From: Lasiosphaeris hirsuta
Taxonomy: Eukaryota > Ascomycota > Sordariomycetes > Sordariales > Lasiosphaeriaceae
Assembly: GCA_030549175.1 (NCBI GenBank)
Contig: JAUKUA010000004.1
Location: 744,001 to 808,000, forward strand
DNA: 64,000 nt
Direction of reading: 5' to 3'
Shown: positions 34,792 through 44,641 of the stretch, piece after piece
Numbering within the stretch: the stretch's first letter is position 1
Layout: every line of letters starts with the position of its first letter
Notes under the pieces: generated by a model
What the model was told of the DNA's origin: nothing
The model's database searches: none
The model's input: only the letters and a program-made list of their open reading frames with translations
Program-made: the position numbers and the translations under genes

Positions 34792-36803
34792 GTTCGGCTC
34801 TGAAGACAAGGCGCAAATCGAGGAGCCACGCAAGCGACCTCGTTGGTGATTGGGAGTATGGTGCCCTGTCGATGACCAAAAGACGGCGGTTACCGCATTA
34901 CATGAGTGGACGTCCAAGCAGAAAACCCCAAATGTGTATTCGCACTGGTAGCGAGCGTGTTGAAGATAGAGAAAAAAACGACTGGATAAACGAACGTGAG
35001 AGGCAAGTAACGGGAGATGCTGCAAACAAGTCCCACGTCTGGCAACACAAGGGATTAAAAGGCAGCCGCCTGGAAGAAGATTAAGGCCGAGGGATTGACG
35101 CATGAGCCCGGTTCCTCGGTGCGCTGCCTGTGCTGCTGCCCTTGGTGGCCATCGGGGCGCATTGGAGGCTGAGCGATCGTGCTTAGCTCTGGACACCCTC
35201 GGCAGCCCACCCAGCCACTGACCCGCTGGCGGGGTCCAATTTGGCGCTACGAACCAGTGGCAAGGCGAGCTGACCTTCCGCAAGGAATCCACAACCGTCC
35301 CACTTGCTGGGCCATGCCTGCTTTTGTTTCCGAGCGGCGGTGCACCTGAGGACGACAACCTAAAGAATGCCATAGCTCCTAGAGCGCCAAACGCCGCCAC
35401 GATCAATCGGGGAACGAGGGCCTATGGGGTGCTTTCCTCGAAACGGCCTGCCGCATAGGGCTGCATGCGTCATGGATAAGACCCCGATGATGGCGGAACC
35501 GCGAGATCGATTATTAGGGACTTGTCTGCCTGCAGGGTAGGTGAAGCAGATCAACTTCCTGACACGGAAACATTCTTCGAGTCGACAGACGCCGCCTCTA
35601 AGCAAGCACGAAAGGGAGGCCGACAAACCTGTTTCGCAACCACTGCCAATATGCCGCCTAAATGTTTAGAGGAGGTATTGGAACCGCCAGTCCTTCGGCC
35701 AAACCCGATTTCTTCCCCCAGGTTTCTTGTCAACCAGTGTAACACTCAGCTTGCAACTGTCCCATCCACCTCGATGCCGAGGGTACGGCAGTTTCTCAGC
35801 CTCGCCTGCCGAACTAGAAAACTCGTCGCTTTCAACCACAATCATGGCATGCACACAAAAGATCGCCGACTCCAGGCGCCCACGCCTCAGCCGATGACCC
35901 TGCGGACTCGCTACCGATTCCTATGGGTCAACCTTCATGCGCGACATAAACGTTGACGAACCCTCGACATCGACTCGTCGATTCGCTTGCCATTCCTGGC
36001 ACACCACTGATTGACCCCGGATTTTTATTCCTGCCACCCTTTGACCCCCGCGTTTCCCACCACTGGCTAATGTTCTTGCTTGCCGAATCCAATTTGACGC
36101 CGATTTTTGTTTCTGGCGAACGAGTTTACTCCGCGCCTCTTTTCCTTTTTCCTTCCTTCCCGGAATTTTTTAATTTTTTTTTCTCGATCAACACGTTACA
36201 GCACACGATGAAACCCCGATGTGCCCCAATCTAGCGTCTCCCAGACACTGTAGTTCTTAGTGATTTGCACTCACTTGGGTAAGAAGTGTGTCATAGGACT
36301 AGCTTTCGCGATGATCCTTCATTTCACTCATCCTAATATCGCGCATATCACCAAGTATACCCATCTTTCCAATTCCACATCGTGCAGCATCAGCCGAAAG
36401 CCCCGCAAGGAAGCTTACTGAAAAGCAGGCGCAGATGGGTGTGAAGTAACAAATAGATTACACGTCGCTTCCTCGGAGTCTGCCGAGGGCTGCCGCAGCT
36501 AATCAAGCAGCCGGGATCGACAGCCGAAGACGGCACCTTGATTGCACATGTACCCCAGAATGCGGAGGTGCCCTTAGAGTGATATCGATAGGGGCCCACA
36601 GCAATAATCACAAGAATAGGGATTACCAGATGTACGCGTACTACAGCCATGATATTGACAGGTGTATAGGGGTATAAGAGCTCTGTTTATGGCTCTTACG
36701 TCTCCCACTGCTTCAAGGCGCCCTCATCCAAATCTGACGGCCACCAACAGGATGATTCAAGACAAGCGCTCTAAGGCGACTAGAGAATGACTTGCACAAC
36801 ACA
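34792..36803. other. Intergenic, two divergent promoters
   Basis: About 2 kb between the surface-protein gene and the lipase. A minus-strand 86-codon frame (36390-36650) has a hydrophobic start but no other support. GGTATAAG near 36670 is a possible TATA box for the lipase. Confidence 0.4.
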
Positions 36804-38144
36804 ATGACACTTCTCGCCCACGTTCTGCTCTCTTGGAGCATGATAGCTACCATCTCACTGTCCTCGGCCACCCTGAAAACTCCCCAAGAGCTCGTCACGG
36901 ATGCCAACAAGGCCGCCGACGCCCTTCCTCTACCGATACCCCCTAGTCTTGACACATGGTACCGCGCCCCAATCGGCGTCAACTGGCAAGCTACAGACCC
37001 GGGCCAGCTGCTCAAGATACGCCTCGCGCCACGTCTTAACCTCACCGTGGGAAATGCGATGGCCGCCTACCAAATTCTCTACCGCACCACCGACAGCCAA
37101 TACAACCCATCGTGGGCCGTCACCACCCTGTTCATCCCGTGGTGGCAGTACCGCTGCAGCAGCTCCACGCCCCACCTCTGCGCGCACGCGCTGCTCTCAT
37201 ACCAAATACCCTACGACACATGCAACGTTGACGCCAGCCCCAGCTTCGGGCTACACGTCGGCGAGCCCTATGGCGAGATCTCGGACGCCCTCGGGCTTGG
37301 CTGGTTCGTCAGCGTTCCCGACTACGAGGGCCCGCTGGCGAGCTACGCCGCGGGCCTGCAGGCCGGCCACGCAACGCTGGACGCGGTACGCGCCGTGATG
37401 CAAGTCGCCGGCGTCTTTGGGCTACGCATGGACATTGCGAAGACGGCGTTGTGGGGGTACAGCGGCGGCGCCCTCGCGAGTGAGTGGGCTGCTGAGCTGT
37501 CAGGGCAGTATGCCCCCAAGCTGAAGATCGCGGGCGTCGCGCTGGGGGGGCTGACGCCGAACGTTACGAGTGTGACGGACTTTATCAACGGGCGTGAGTG
37601 CGCCGGCCTCATCCCAGCCGGGCTCTTGGGCATCGCGACACAGCATGAGGCGGCGTACCAGTGGATCGTCAGCCGGCTGAAGCCAGCGACCGCGCAGGTC
37701 TTCTTGTCGGTCAAATCGTTGACCGCGGCGCAGTCGATTGCGCTGTTCCGGCGACAGAATATCTACGACTACTTTGTCGGCGGCTACGCGGACCTACATA
37801 CGCGCGTCATGCGCATGATGTACAACGTGGATGGATTCATGGGGTATCATGGTGTGCCTCGTATGCCCTTGTTCGTATATAAGGCTGTCTACGACGAGCT
37901 TAGCAAGGTTGCTGACACAGATGCGCTCGTGAATCGCTTTTGCGGCGTTGGGGCGAATATCCTGTATCATCGCAACTTGGCTGGAGGTCATAATGAGGAG
38001 CTTGTCAACGGGCGTCAGAGGGCGTTTGCATGGCTGAGTAGCGTTTTGGATGGCAGCTATGATCAAGTGTATTCAACAATGGGTTGTACGATCCTCAATG
38101 TCAGCTACAACCTGGCACCTTATGTGCCTTGGAATAGGCTATAA
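36804..38144 (+). CDS. Secretory lipase, LIP family (CAL-A-like)
   Basis: Single exon of 446 residues from the ATG at 36804. The signal peptide is TLLAHVLLSWSMIATISLSSA. The alpha/beta-hydrolase nucleophile elbow GYSGGA has Ser220. A GGHNEE motif near the C-terminus supplies the likely catalytic His, and conserved LIP features are present (SYQIPYD, VSVPDYEGP, AGLQAGHATLDAVRA). Several N-glycosylation sequons (NLT, NVT, NVS) fit secretion. Family members (PF03583) hydrolyse triacylglycerols outside the cell. No intron is needed. Confidence 0.93.
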   Translation: MTLLAHVLLSWSMIATISLSSATLKTPQELVTDANKAADALPLPIPPSLDTWYRAPIGVNWQATDPGQLLKIRLAPRLNLTVGNAMAAYQILYRTTDSQYNPSWAVTTLFIPWWQYRCSSSTPHLCAHALLSYQIPYDTCNVDASPSFGLHVGEPYGEISDALGLGWFVSVPDYEGPLASYAAGLQAGHATLDAVRAVMQVAGVFGLRMDIAKTALWGYSGGALASEWAAELSGQYAPKLKIAGVALGGLTPNVTSVTDFINGRECAGLIPAGLLGIATQHEAAYQWIVSRLKPATAQVFLSVKSLTAAQSIALFRRQNIYDYFVGGYADLHTRVMRMMYNVDGFMGYHGVPRMPLFVYKAVYDELSKVADTDALVNRFCGVGANILYHRNLAGGHNEELVNGRQRAFAWLSSVLDGSYDQVYSTMGCTILNVSYNLAPYVPWNRL

Positions 38145-39122
38145 TCGACATGGTAAAAGAACTCTGAGTACGAGTGTATCGGAGGAAGGAGAGTCCCTTT
38201 CTGCAATGCCGCGGTAAACAGCTCGTATGCCTAGTCGCCAGCCTCAGCCTCTCGTATCAGTACTAGAGGTATTTTCCCTCTCGTTCCATGGCTCTGACAT
38301 TGCTCAACATCGCCGGGTCCCTCGCTCCTTCCTCAAAAAGGGCCTCAGTTTTCACTGTTCTCGAGGGCTCAGGTCATGTGCCCCGACTGCCGTTTGGCCG
38401 GTATGATACAGTGAAATCCAGCAGCCGCCCTCTTGCAAATTTCCACAATTCACGCATGAAAACAATCAGCAGTCGTTTTGCAAAAGAAATCTCACACAAA
38501 TCACTTTGAAAAGAAAAACGGCCAAAATGGCGCAAGATGTCGGCTAAAGCGCAAGGAAAGCGCCGCGAATTCATTTTCGCTTCTGCGGAAGCAAGAAATC
38601 CGTCTTTTGCGGACAAAGATGTTCAAGACCGTGCCGTCCGTCAGGCCACCCGGGCGGTTTTCGAATCCTTCGAAGAGAAGGGATACGTGAGGGTATCCCT
38701 CGATTATGTTGCCTACTTCGTCAACTTTGCGCCTTTGGCATGAATACGTTACATTATGAGTACTCCCCTGTTCAAGGGCTTCGGCTTTTACGAGGCCTCA
38801 ATGTTCAATTTTATGGTGGGCTGCGAAACAAAGGCCAATTTGAACCGTTTCAATCAGTTCTTCGCCCTGTGTGTGGTGCTCAGCACTCATGCTAACAATG
38901 GCGATAGGGGCAATGGTCGTATACGTTTCACACTCCGTGTGGGTGTTACGCCCAGACTCTCACACTAGTTCGTCAGGGCAAGGGTCTGTTGGTGAAGGGT
39001 TCATGTTGGCAGAAAGTCAGGCTGCGCTGGGCGGTAAGGGTGGCGTAAGGCTTGCGGCCTCTTTCTCTGAGAATCAGACAAAGACTTGGATTGAAAGCTG
39101 TCTAGTTAGGTAAAGACTGGTG

Positions 39123-39150
39123 GGAGCAGCGAGTCTCCCCTCGCTGCTCC
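39123..39150. repeat. Perfect hairpin, 11-bp stem
   Basis: GGAGCAGCGAG and CTCGCTGCTCC pair perfectly around a 6-base loop (TCTCCC). Role unknown. Confidence 0.8.
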
Positions 39151-40274
39151 TAAATAATTCTCTCAAGTAACAAGCCAAGCCTGTTGGGGAGCTGTGTCCG
39201 GTGACTCGCTTGAGACACCGCATCACAGGTGCCATCCCAGGTGCCACCACCACCTGGTCGTCCAGTGTCCTCCTGCCCGTAGGTCTTGTGCCATTTGTCT
39301 CGGTGCCATCGCCCCGTGGTCAATTATCTTATGGTCACTCCTGGCCTCGTGGTTTGCCGTGGTTGTGTGACCAACCGTGCTCACGTGCTTACAACGCTGA
39401 CATGGCTTGGCAGGTTGTAACAGTGGGCGTTGCCGAAGGCACAATCTGGCAAGAGAATACTCTGGGTCAGTCGATGTTGGTATAGGCTGTGGTTGTGGCC
39501 TAGTGGAGGCAGACATGTCCTGAGGTAGTATGGCGCCGGAGACCAGTGGGTCCCTGATTGAGCCCAAGGATGGAGGAGGAGGAAGGTGCCTCGACCCAAG
39601 ATGCCAAGGCAATCTATATATCTTCTACAGCTAGTATACTTACTAATATATACGATCTCTAAAAGTATCTTATATTCCTTATGAGATGTGACAAGAATGG
39701 CCTCGCCATAGCTCGAGTCGCTCTGACCAATTGGTGTTTGGTTTCGGTGCCCCGGTTGTCAGGTGTCGCGATTCGCGACCACCCACCCCAGGAACATGCA
39801 GTCTATTTGTATTTTTGCTTTAGTAATTTGATCATCTGTCCATTGACCTCAACTCATCTTTCTCCCATGTGCTCTCTGGTGACTATGTATGCCGTGACAA
39901 TGAATATATGTTGGGTGCCAGTAGCAACGAGATCTTGGAAAAGGATTGATTGAGTTGGAAAAGAGAAAAGCTCTGCAATCGCTAAAATACATGCGGTTGG
40001 TGGCCAGTGCAGGCTGACCTAATGGAGGGTTAGGGTTAGTGGAGCCCTCCAACAATATATCGTAAATCCCCGCTTGCCCCAGTTTCGCCCATAGTGTTGC
40101 ACTCCTCCATGATGAACAGTTATGTGGGAACCCTGGGCCCTCCCAGCATGTCCAACAATTTAAGTCATCACCAAGCACCGCACCGACGAGTGAATTGTAT
40201 ACTTCTGACGTGGACACACTAATTCGATGTTTACGTGGGTATTCACCAGGTCCCTTACATATAGACTAAAGCGC

Positions 40275-40367
40275 GGAACTTTAAACCCCTGGCTGCAGAT
40301 CTTACAAAGCTGACACACCTAAATCTTAAAAACATAATGTGTACCAGAAGACGCGCCAAAAGTCGAA
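40275..40367 (+). repeat. Diverged ~95-bp repeat, copy A
   Basis: Starts GGAACTTTAAACCCCTGG and includes CCTAAATCTTAAAA. Direct, diverged match to 41287-41382. Confidence 0.6.
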
Positions 40368-40375
40368 TCTTAAAA

Positions 40376-40455
40376 GGGACTTGCTAGGGGCGCACCCTCA
40401 CTTTTACTCCGGGTACATCCCCATGCAGGGTTAGGGTTATGTATGGGGGAAAATT
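40376..40455 (+). repeat. Left TIR of the MULE-like element
   Basis: Starts GGGACTTGCTAGGGGCGCAC and includes CAGGGTTAGGGTTATG; matches the inverse of 41190-41273 with a few changes and one small indel. Confidence 0.88.
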
Positions 40456-40730
40456 CCCAGCCACAATGGCAGTTAAGGTGGCCAGCTGGCAACCCCCCCT
40501 CAAAAAAAGGCGAAAAAGAAACCAAGTCAACCACCACTGCTACCGCACTTCAACCCTCCACTGCAAAATATTTCCACACATCACCCCTATGCCGTGATGC
40601 CGTAACACCAACAAAGGTGCGATTTCCCACTTAATAAAGTTAACTACCGCTAATTTAGTCAACAGATTTCAATCCGCCTCGCCAAAGCTTCATTTTCCAG
40701 TCTGTTAGACCCCAATAGCTGCGTGCGCGC

Positions 40731-41147
40731 ATGTGCGAGATCGTTAAGATCATGCCGAACGACCCCGCGCCAGGTTTTCCAAGCCCGGCGCCCAGCAATG
40801 ATCGTAACAACGAATCTAACGTATCTAACGCATCTAGTGACTATGAGGATATCGAGGCTTTGAGAGTATACGACCTTACGTAAGATGTGGACCTCCTGTA
40901 GTTACTCCTAGTCCAACGAGATGAAGATGGAGAGACGGATTGGAACGGCTTTTCTTCCAGTGACCCTGACAGTAACGATTCCAACTACTATTCCAACCTT
41001 GAAGATATTCCCAGCCCTCATACCGGCGGTACTATTGGTTCCGTAGCTACTATCAAAGAATTACAAGACAGTGTCAATTGCTGGGCCAGTACGTATGGGT
41101 TCGCTGTTGTGCGCTCGAACGGGCGTAACGACAGTCGATGTTGTTAA
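40731..41147 (+). pseudogene. Truncated N-terminus of a MULE protein
   Basis: The frame begins MCEIVKIMPNDPAPGF, passes an acidic Ser-rich stretch, and ends with IKELQDSVNCWASTYGFAVV, the start of the FAR1/MULE-type DNA-binding region. Two in-frame stops (TAA, TAG after RVYDLT and DVDLL) interrupt it, and the frame ends shortly after SNGRNDSR. The DDE domain is missing, so the element needs a helper. Confidence 0.6.
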
Positions 41148-41189
41148 CAGCTGGCAGCACGAAACTACTTAGATTGTGGCTTGCTCCTG

Positions 41190-41273
41190 AATTTCCCCCC
41201 ATACATAACCCTAACCCTGCATGGGAGGGATGCACCCCGGAGTAAAAGTGAGGGTGCGCCCCTAGCAAGTCCC
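41190..41273 (-). repeat. Right TIR of the MULE-like element
   Basis: Inverted partner of 40376-40455. Confidence 0.88.
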
Positions 41274-41286
41274 TCTTAAAAATACA

Positions 41287-41382
41287 GGACCTTAAACCCT
41301 TGGATGTAGACCTTAAGAGTTGACACCCAAACATTAAAAATCCAGTCACGGTGCGCACCAGAGAATGCACCAATGGTAAAAC
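41287..41382 (+). repeat. Diverged ~95-bp repeat, copy B
   Basis: Starts GGACCTTAAACCCTTGG; same orientation as copy A on the other side of the MULE-like element. Confidence 0.6.
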
Positions 41383-41592
41383 CTCAACACATACATTCCG
41401 GCAACACCCCTTCAACAGACCTACAGTATTTAAGTTAGCTCGGGTGGAGCCAATCAACAGCACCTGGGTCAACCAATCCACAAGCCGGCAACACATGGAT
41501 TTCGACTCGCCAACACAACCCAACAGGTCAACACAGGCAGCTTCGAGACTCACCGCCTTTGGTACTTCACCCAATGACTCTGGCACCATTTC

Positions 41593-42075
41593 CTAGTGTG
41601 GCTGAGTCGACGGCTCACGCTTCCCTACCGGACTGTGGTCCCTTACGAGGCGCCCTACCTCTTCCCATTCCGGTATCCCTAGCCTGAATTGTGTAAGCAC
41701 CTCGAAGAAGTCGAGGGTTTCGGGATTAGGGAAGGCCGGCTTCCTCTTCAATACAGCATCAAGCCTTGCTTCCACCCCGACTCTAACCTCGCCGAGCTCC
41801 TTGCTATGCGGCTCGCGATCTTCATCCATTCGTGTCCTTGTGTTTTTGTGCCTTTGGATCTCAGACGCGAGGAGGTCTGCGAGCTGGGCCACTTTGGCTT
41901 GCAGGTTGCTACACTCTGTCTCGTTCGACGACAACTTGCGAGAATTGGAATGGTCTCTTCGGTTGGCCTTGGCAAGACGGCGCACGAAAGTGCTTAGAAA
42001 GCCCTTGCAGCTTGTCTTGCTCTGACCTAGTGGCCATGGCTGCGATCGCCTCCCCCGCCCGCCTGCGTATTTCAC
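41593..42075 (-). CDS. Hypothetical coiled-coil fragment
   Basis: A 160-codon frame, opened by GTG rather than ATG. It has a coiled-coil segment (ECSNLQAKVAQLADLLASEI) and the tail TLDFFEVLTQFRLGIPEWEE. Upstream, a second frame (VAEKAAEDKEREIRRRAGEA) would continue the helix but is out of phase. The locus is therefore probably a frameshifted or exon-split gene. No family recognised. Confidence 0.3.
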   Translation of the reverse strand: MKYAGGRGRRSQPWPLGQSKTSCKGFLSTFVRRLAKANRRDHSNSRKLSSNETECSNLQAKVAQLADLLASEIQRHKNTRTRMDEDREPHSKELGEVRVGVEARLDAVLKRKPAFPNPETLDFFEVLTQFRLGIPEWEEVGRLVRDHSPVGKREPSTQPH

Positions 42076-42401
42076 GCTCTTTATCCTCAGCTGCCTTCTC
42101 AGCTACCTGTCAAGTGCACGGACCGACTCTCAACGCCCGATTCCTAGCCTTGTAATCGCACCTTCTGTTTCTTGCCTCAATGGGAAAAAAAACAGACACT
42201 CCACAATAAAACTCACGATCTCTGACCTTTCAAAATCTTCGAATGAGCCGCACTGCTAGAGTTATTTGAACGGCTCTTTCCAACGCCGAAAAAGAATAAG
42301 TTCGCGAAACGAGTGCACAAAGAGGTAAGTAGCTTTGCTCTATTTCCACACTTTTCCTAGGTATCTTTTCTCATGTATAGAACAAGCCTCAAAAATGCTA
42401 G

Positions 42402-43556
42402 ATGCGAATATGTCCGAAATCAGGGATATATCCATACCCGGACAGCCTACCAGAACGGCAGCTCCTTACGACATCATGTCGTCGTCGGAGGAGGAGAGAG
42501 CTCTTGAAAGAGAGTCCGATGACTAGCGATAGCGCGGGCAGTTGCCAACAATCCTTCGCCCGCCAGGCCAGGCAAAGTCGCCAGGCCAAGCAAAGTCGCC
42601 AGGTCAGGCACAGTGTGACCCGGCCCGCCGTACAGCAGGTCGAGTGTGTCGAGAACAGAGTGATCGGCAACTCTAGCGTGACGTATCAATTCCGGCCACA
42701 GGCGTTGGGCTTGCCACCAAGAGTGCCATGGGCATCCACGAACTCAAGGCCTGGCCGGGTGGCGGGTGTCACACTGCCTACGCCTGCTATACAGCAGGTC
42801 TCCAATACCGACGTAACAGTGATTAACGACCCTCGCACAGGCGAGGTGGGATATCTCTTCGCGCCGTATGGAACGAATATAGCACTGGGACAGCAGTGGG
42901 TGTCACCAGGCTTGGGACCCGGCCTGGCCATGGGTGTCGCGGGTGTCGAAGAGGTGCGCGCCCAGCTGGACCGTCTGGCCGCCCAAGAAGGGGCGAATTC
43001 TGGCGACAGGATACAGTTTTTCATGAGGCGGCTTCCGGGACGACAAGCGGACTCAGTCCGTTTAAACCAGCCGGCCAATCCGGGCCTGCAATTATCACCC
43101 ACAGGTACACAAGGCCCAGCCGGCCAAGTCGCACCTCGACCTATGGGGAGTGGACAGTAGGGTGATGGGGCGCGGGCGCCTCCGGGTGGGCAAGCCGAAA
43201 CCGTGGCCAATTCGCCGCAGAACAACGGTGATGGAAGAGGCCGGGACGGTGGAGGACCCCGAGGCGGTAGCGTGGCCAACCCGCCATGCGGCCCAGCTGG
43301 CGCTGGACAGAACAGCGCCTTACCCTCCCCGGCGCTAATCGGGCAGATGACGCGGAGGTCTGGGCTGCCTAATAGCTGGGATAATAGCGACCATGGCGGT
43401 CCAGAGTTTGCCGACGCACTTGCGCTTCGGGCCGTGGAGTTGTACTCTAAGCACCGGGAGTCTAGCCCTGGACCAGGACTGGTCCGAGAGGAGCTGGAGG
43501 AGCTGGAGGCCATGAAGTATGAGAGGGATAGCGGAATGTATAACATCGGGATGTAA
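42402..43556 (+). pseudogene. Hypothetical disordered protein interrupted by one TAG
   Basis: The frame is open for 252 codons, has a single TAG at 43158-43160 (MGSGQ-stop-GDGARAPP) and then continues open to 43556 (384 sense codons in all). TAG would be CAG if one C-to-T change is undone. A Gln/Arg repeat (RQARQSRQAKQSRQVRHS), DVTVINDPRTGEVGYLFAPYG, a Gly/Pro-rich centre and FADALALRAVELYSKH are visible. A different frame just upstream (MLDANMSEIRDISIPGQ, from 42395) may be its true start. No family recognised. It could be a young pseudogene or an unannotated intron. Confidence 0.4.
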
Positions 43557-44543
43557 GATAGTCAAGATATTGCCACGTAGGAGTGATCATGTAAATATAG
43601 GTATGGCTTGTAGTGCCAATGCGTGTGATTTGGGCTTGATATAACAATTGTCCATGTGAAAGTGCCTCGTGTGACCTTGGAACACCCGCTCTGACCTCGC
43701 TGTACATGATTAAAATGCCGGCTGGGAAGAGATCCATCGTTAGGGTCTGAGTGAAAGGCTGTGGAAGACTGCCTTTGAAATAATGTGCAGTTGCTTACCT
43801 GGGGAAAGCATGTCGAGTTTAGGAGGCATTTGTCCGGCCATGTTGACCCAAGCCAAAGCCTCATTCCGATACGCACTCGAAATGCGGCAGCCACCATAAG
43901 CAGGCTATCGCCGACGCCATATCACCCTCGTCTAATTGAGCGGCAAAATCATCCAGCAACTCAAGGTTCGGGCTGAGAGGTCGGGTGCCTTCAGTACTGA
44001 GCTGTTTCAGGACCTCAAAGACAAGGAGGAGAGAGACCCGACCGCCGAGCTAGAGGACGACCCCGCTGTGGGCTGTGTTGGCGGATCTGATGCACTGATA
44101 TGAGCGAGTGGATTGAGTGGGCGATGCTTGTCTTTGTCCGATTTGGGAAGAAGCCGGGCGACATGTTGGAAGCATGACAGCGGGCAAGTTGAGAATAGAT
44201 ACCAAGACAAGGTACGAAATGTCTGAGTGTGTAACATGACAAGGCAGTGGGCTGGGACCATGTAGCTACCCCTTAAAGGGATTGGCGTAGGTTTAGAGGC
44301 TTAGAACTAGCTTTTGGTGGTGATTTGGTGTAAAATGGGATTTTTAAGATTTTGACACTTCATGTTAAGGTCAGCGGGTACTATTTCAAGATTTGGTATT
44401 TTAAAGTTTCATGTTCAGTGCGAAGCTTAGTGTGTAAATGGGATTTTAAGATTTAGGCACTTGATGTTAAGGTTAACGGGCGTCATTTTACGATCTGGTA
44501 TTTTAAATTCCAGATATCGGTCTTGGAAAGGGCATTTGTGGTA
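43557..44543. other. Intergenic with decayed fragments
   Basis: No intact gene. A plus-strand scrap at about 43945-44103 (KVRAERSGAFSTELFQDLKD) looks coding but is isolated. The 3' part holds the tandem repeats listed separately. Confidence 0.4.
44330..44512 (-). repeat. Two tandem copies of the ~100-bp AT-rich repeat
   Basis: 44330-44411 and 44432-44512 share TGTAAAnTGGGATTTT, GACACTT/GGCACTT, ATGTTAAGGTnAnCGGG and TGGTATTTTAAA. The reverse complement (CCTAAATCTTAAAA...) resembles the repeats at 40.3 and 41.3 kb. Confidence 0.65.
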
Positions 44544-44589
44544 ACGTATGTGATAAGCGAGTGCAACAGATAAGCGAGTGCAACACTTT
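44544..44589 (+). repeat. Left TIR of pogo-like element 3
   Basis: ACGTATGTGATAAGCGAG...; internally duplicated core. Confidence 0.92.
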
Positions 44590-44641
44590 CCACGCGTCGC
44601 GCAACCTCTGCATTCAATGCCCATTTCTACCACAACCCAAC

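Larger units (their letters stand above)
38145..40367. other. Gene-poor stretch with short unsupported frames
   Basis: No recognisable gene. A 68-codon plus-strand frame at 38537-38743 (MSAKAQGKRREFIFASAEAR) looks weakly coding but matches nothing I know. The part after 39600 is AT-rich and repeat-like. Confidence 0.35.
40376..41273 (+). mobile_element. Mutator-like (MULE) non-autonomous element, 898 bp
   Basis: Long inverted repeats of about 80 bases (40376-40455, 41190-41273) are flanked by an 8-base direct duplication TCTTAAAA (40368-40375, 41274-41281), the Mutator hallmark. The interior encodes only the decayed start of a MULE-type protein. The inverted repeats contain a telomere-like GGGTTAGGGTTA. 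Confidence 0.85.

Noticed and set aside
36390..36650. Small secreted protein candidate (86 codons, hydrophobic start)
   Set aside because: No clear cleavage site, no paired cysteine pattern and no splice support; lies in the lipase promoter.
39123..39150. Hairpin as an intrinsic transcription terminator
   Set aside because: Such terminators are bacterial; this is nuclear fungal DNA with no gene ending here.
39223..39612. 130-codon minus-strand frame, Pro/His-rich
   Set aside because: Composition suggests low-complexity or repeat DNA; no motif.
40027..40042. GGGTTAGGGTTAG as an internal telomere tract
   Set aside because: Only two repeat units, not enough for a telomere relic; noted only in connection with the MULE-like TIRs.
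42686..43546. 286-codon minus-strand frame opposite the 42.4-kb reading frame
   Set aside because: Low-complexity Pro/Ser/Gly composition mirrors the plus-strand frame; treated as its shadow.
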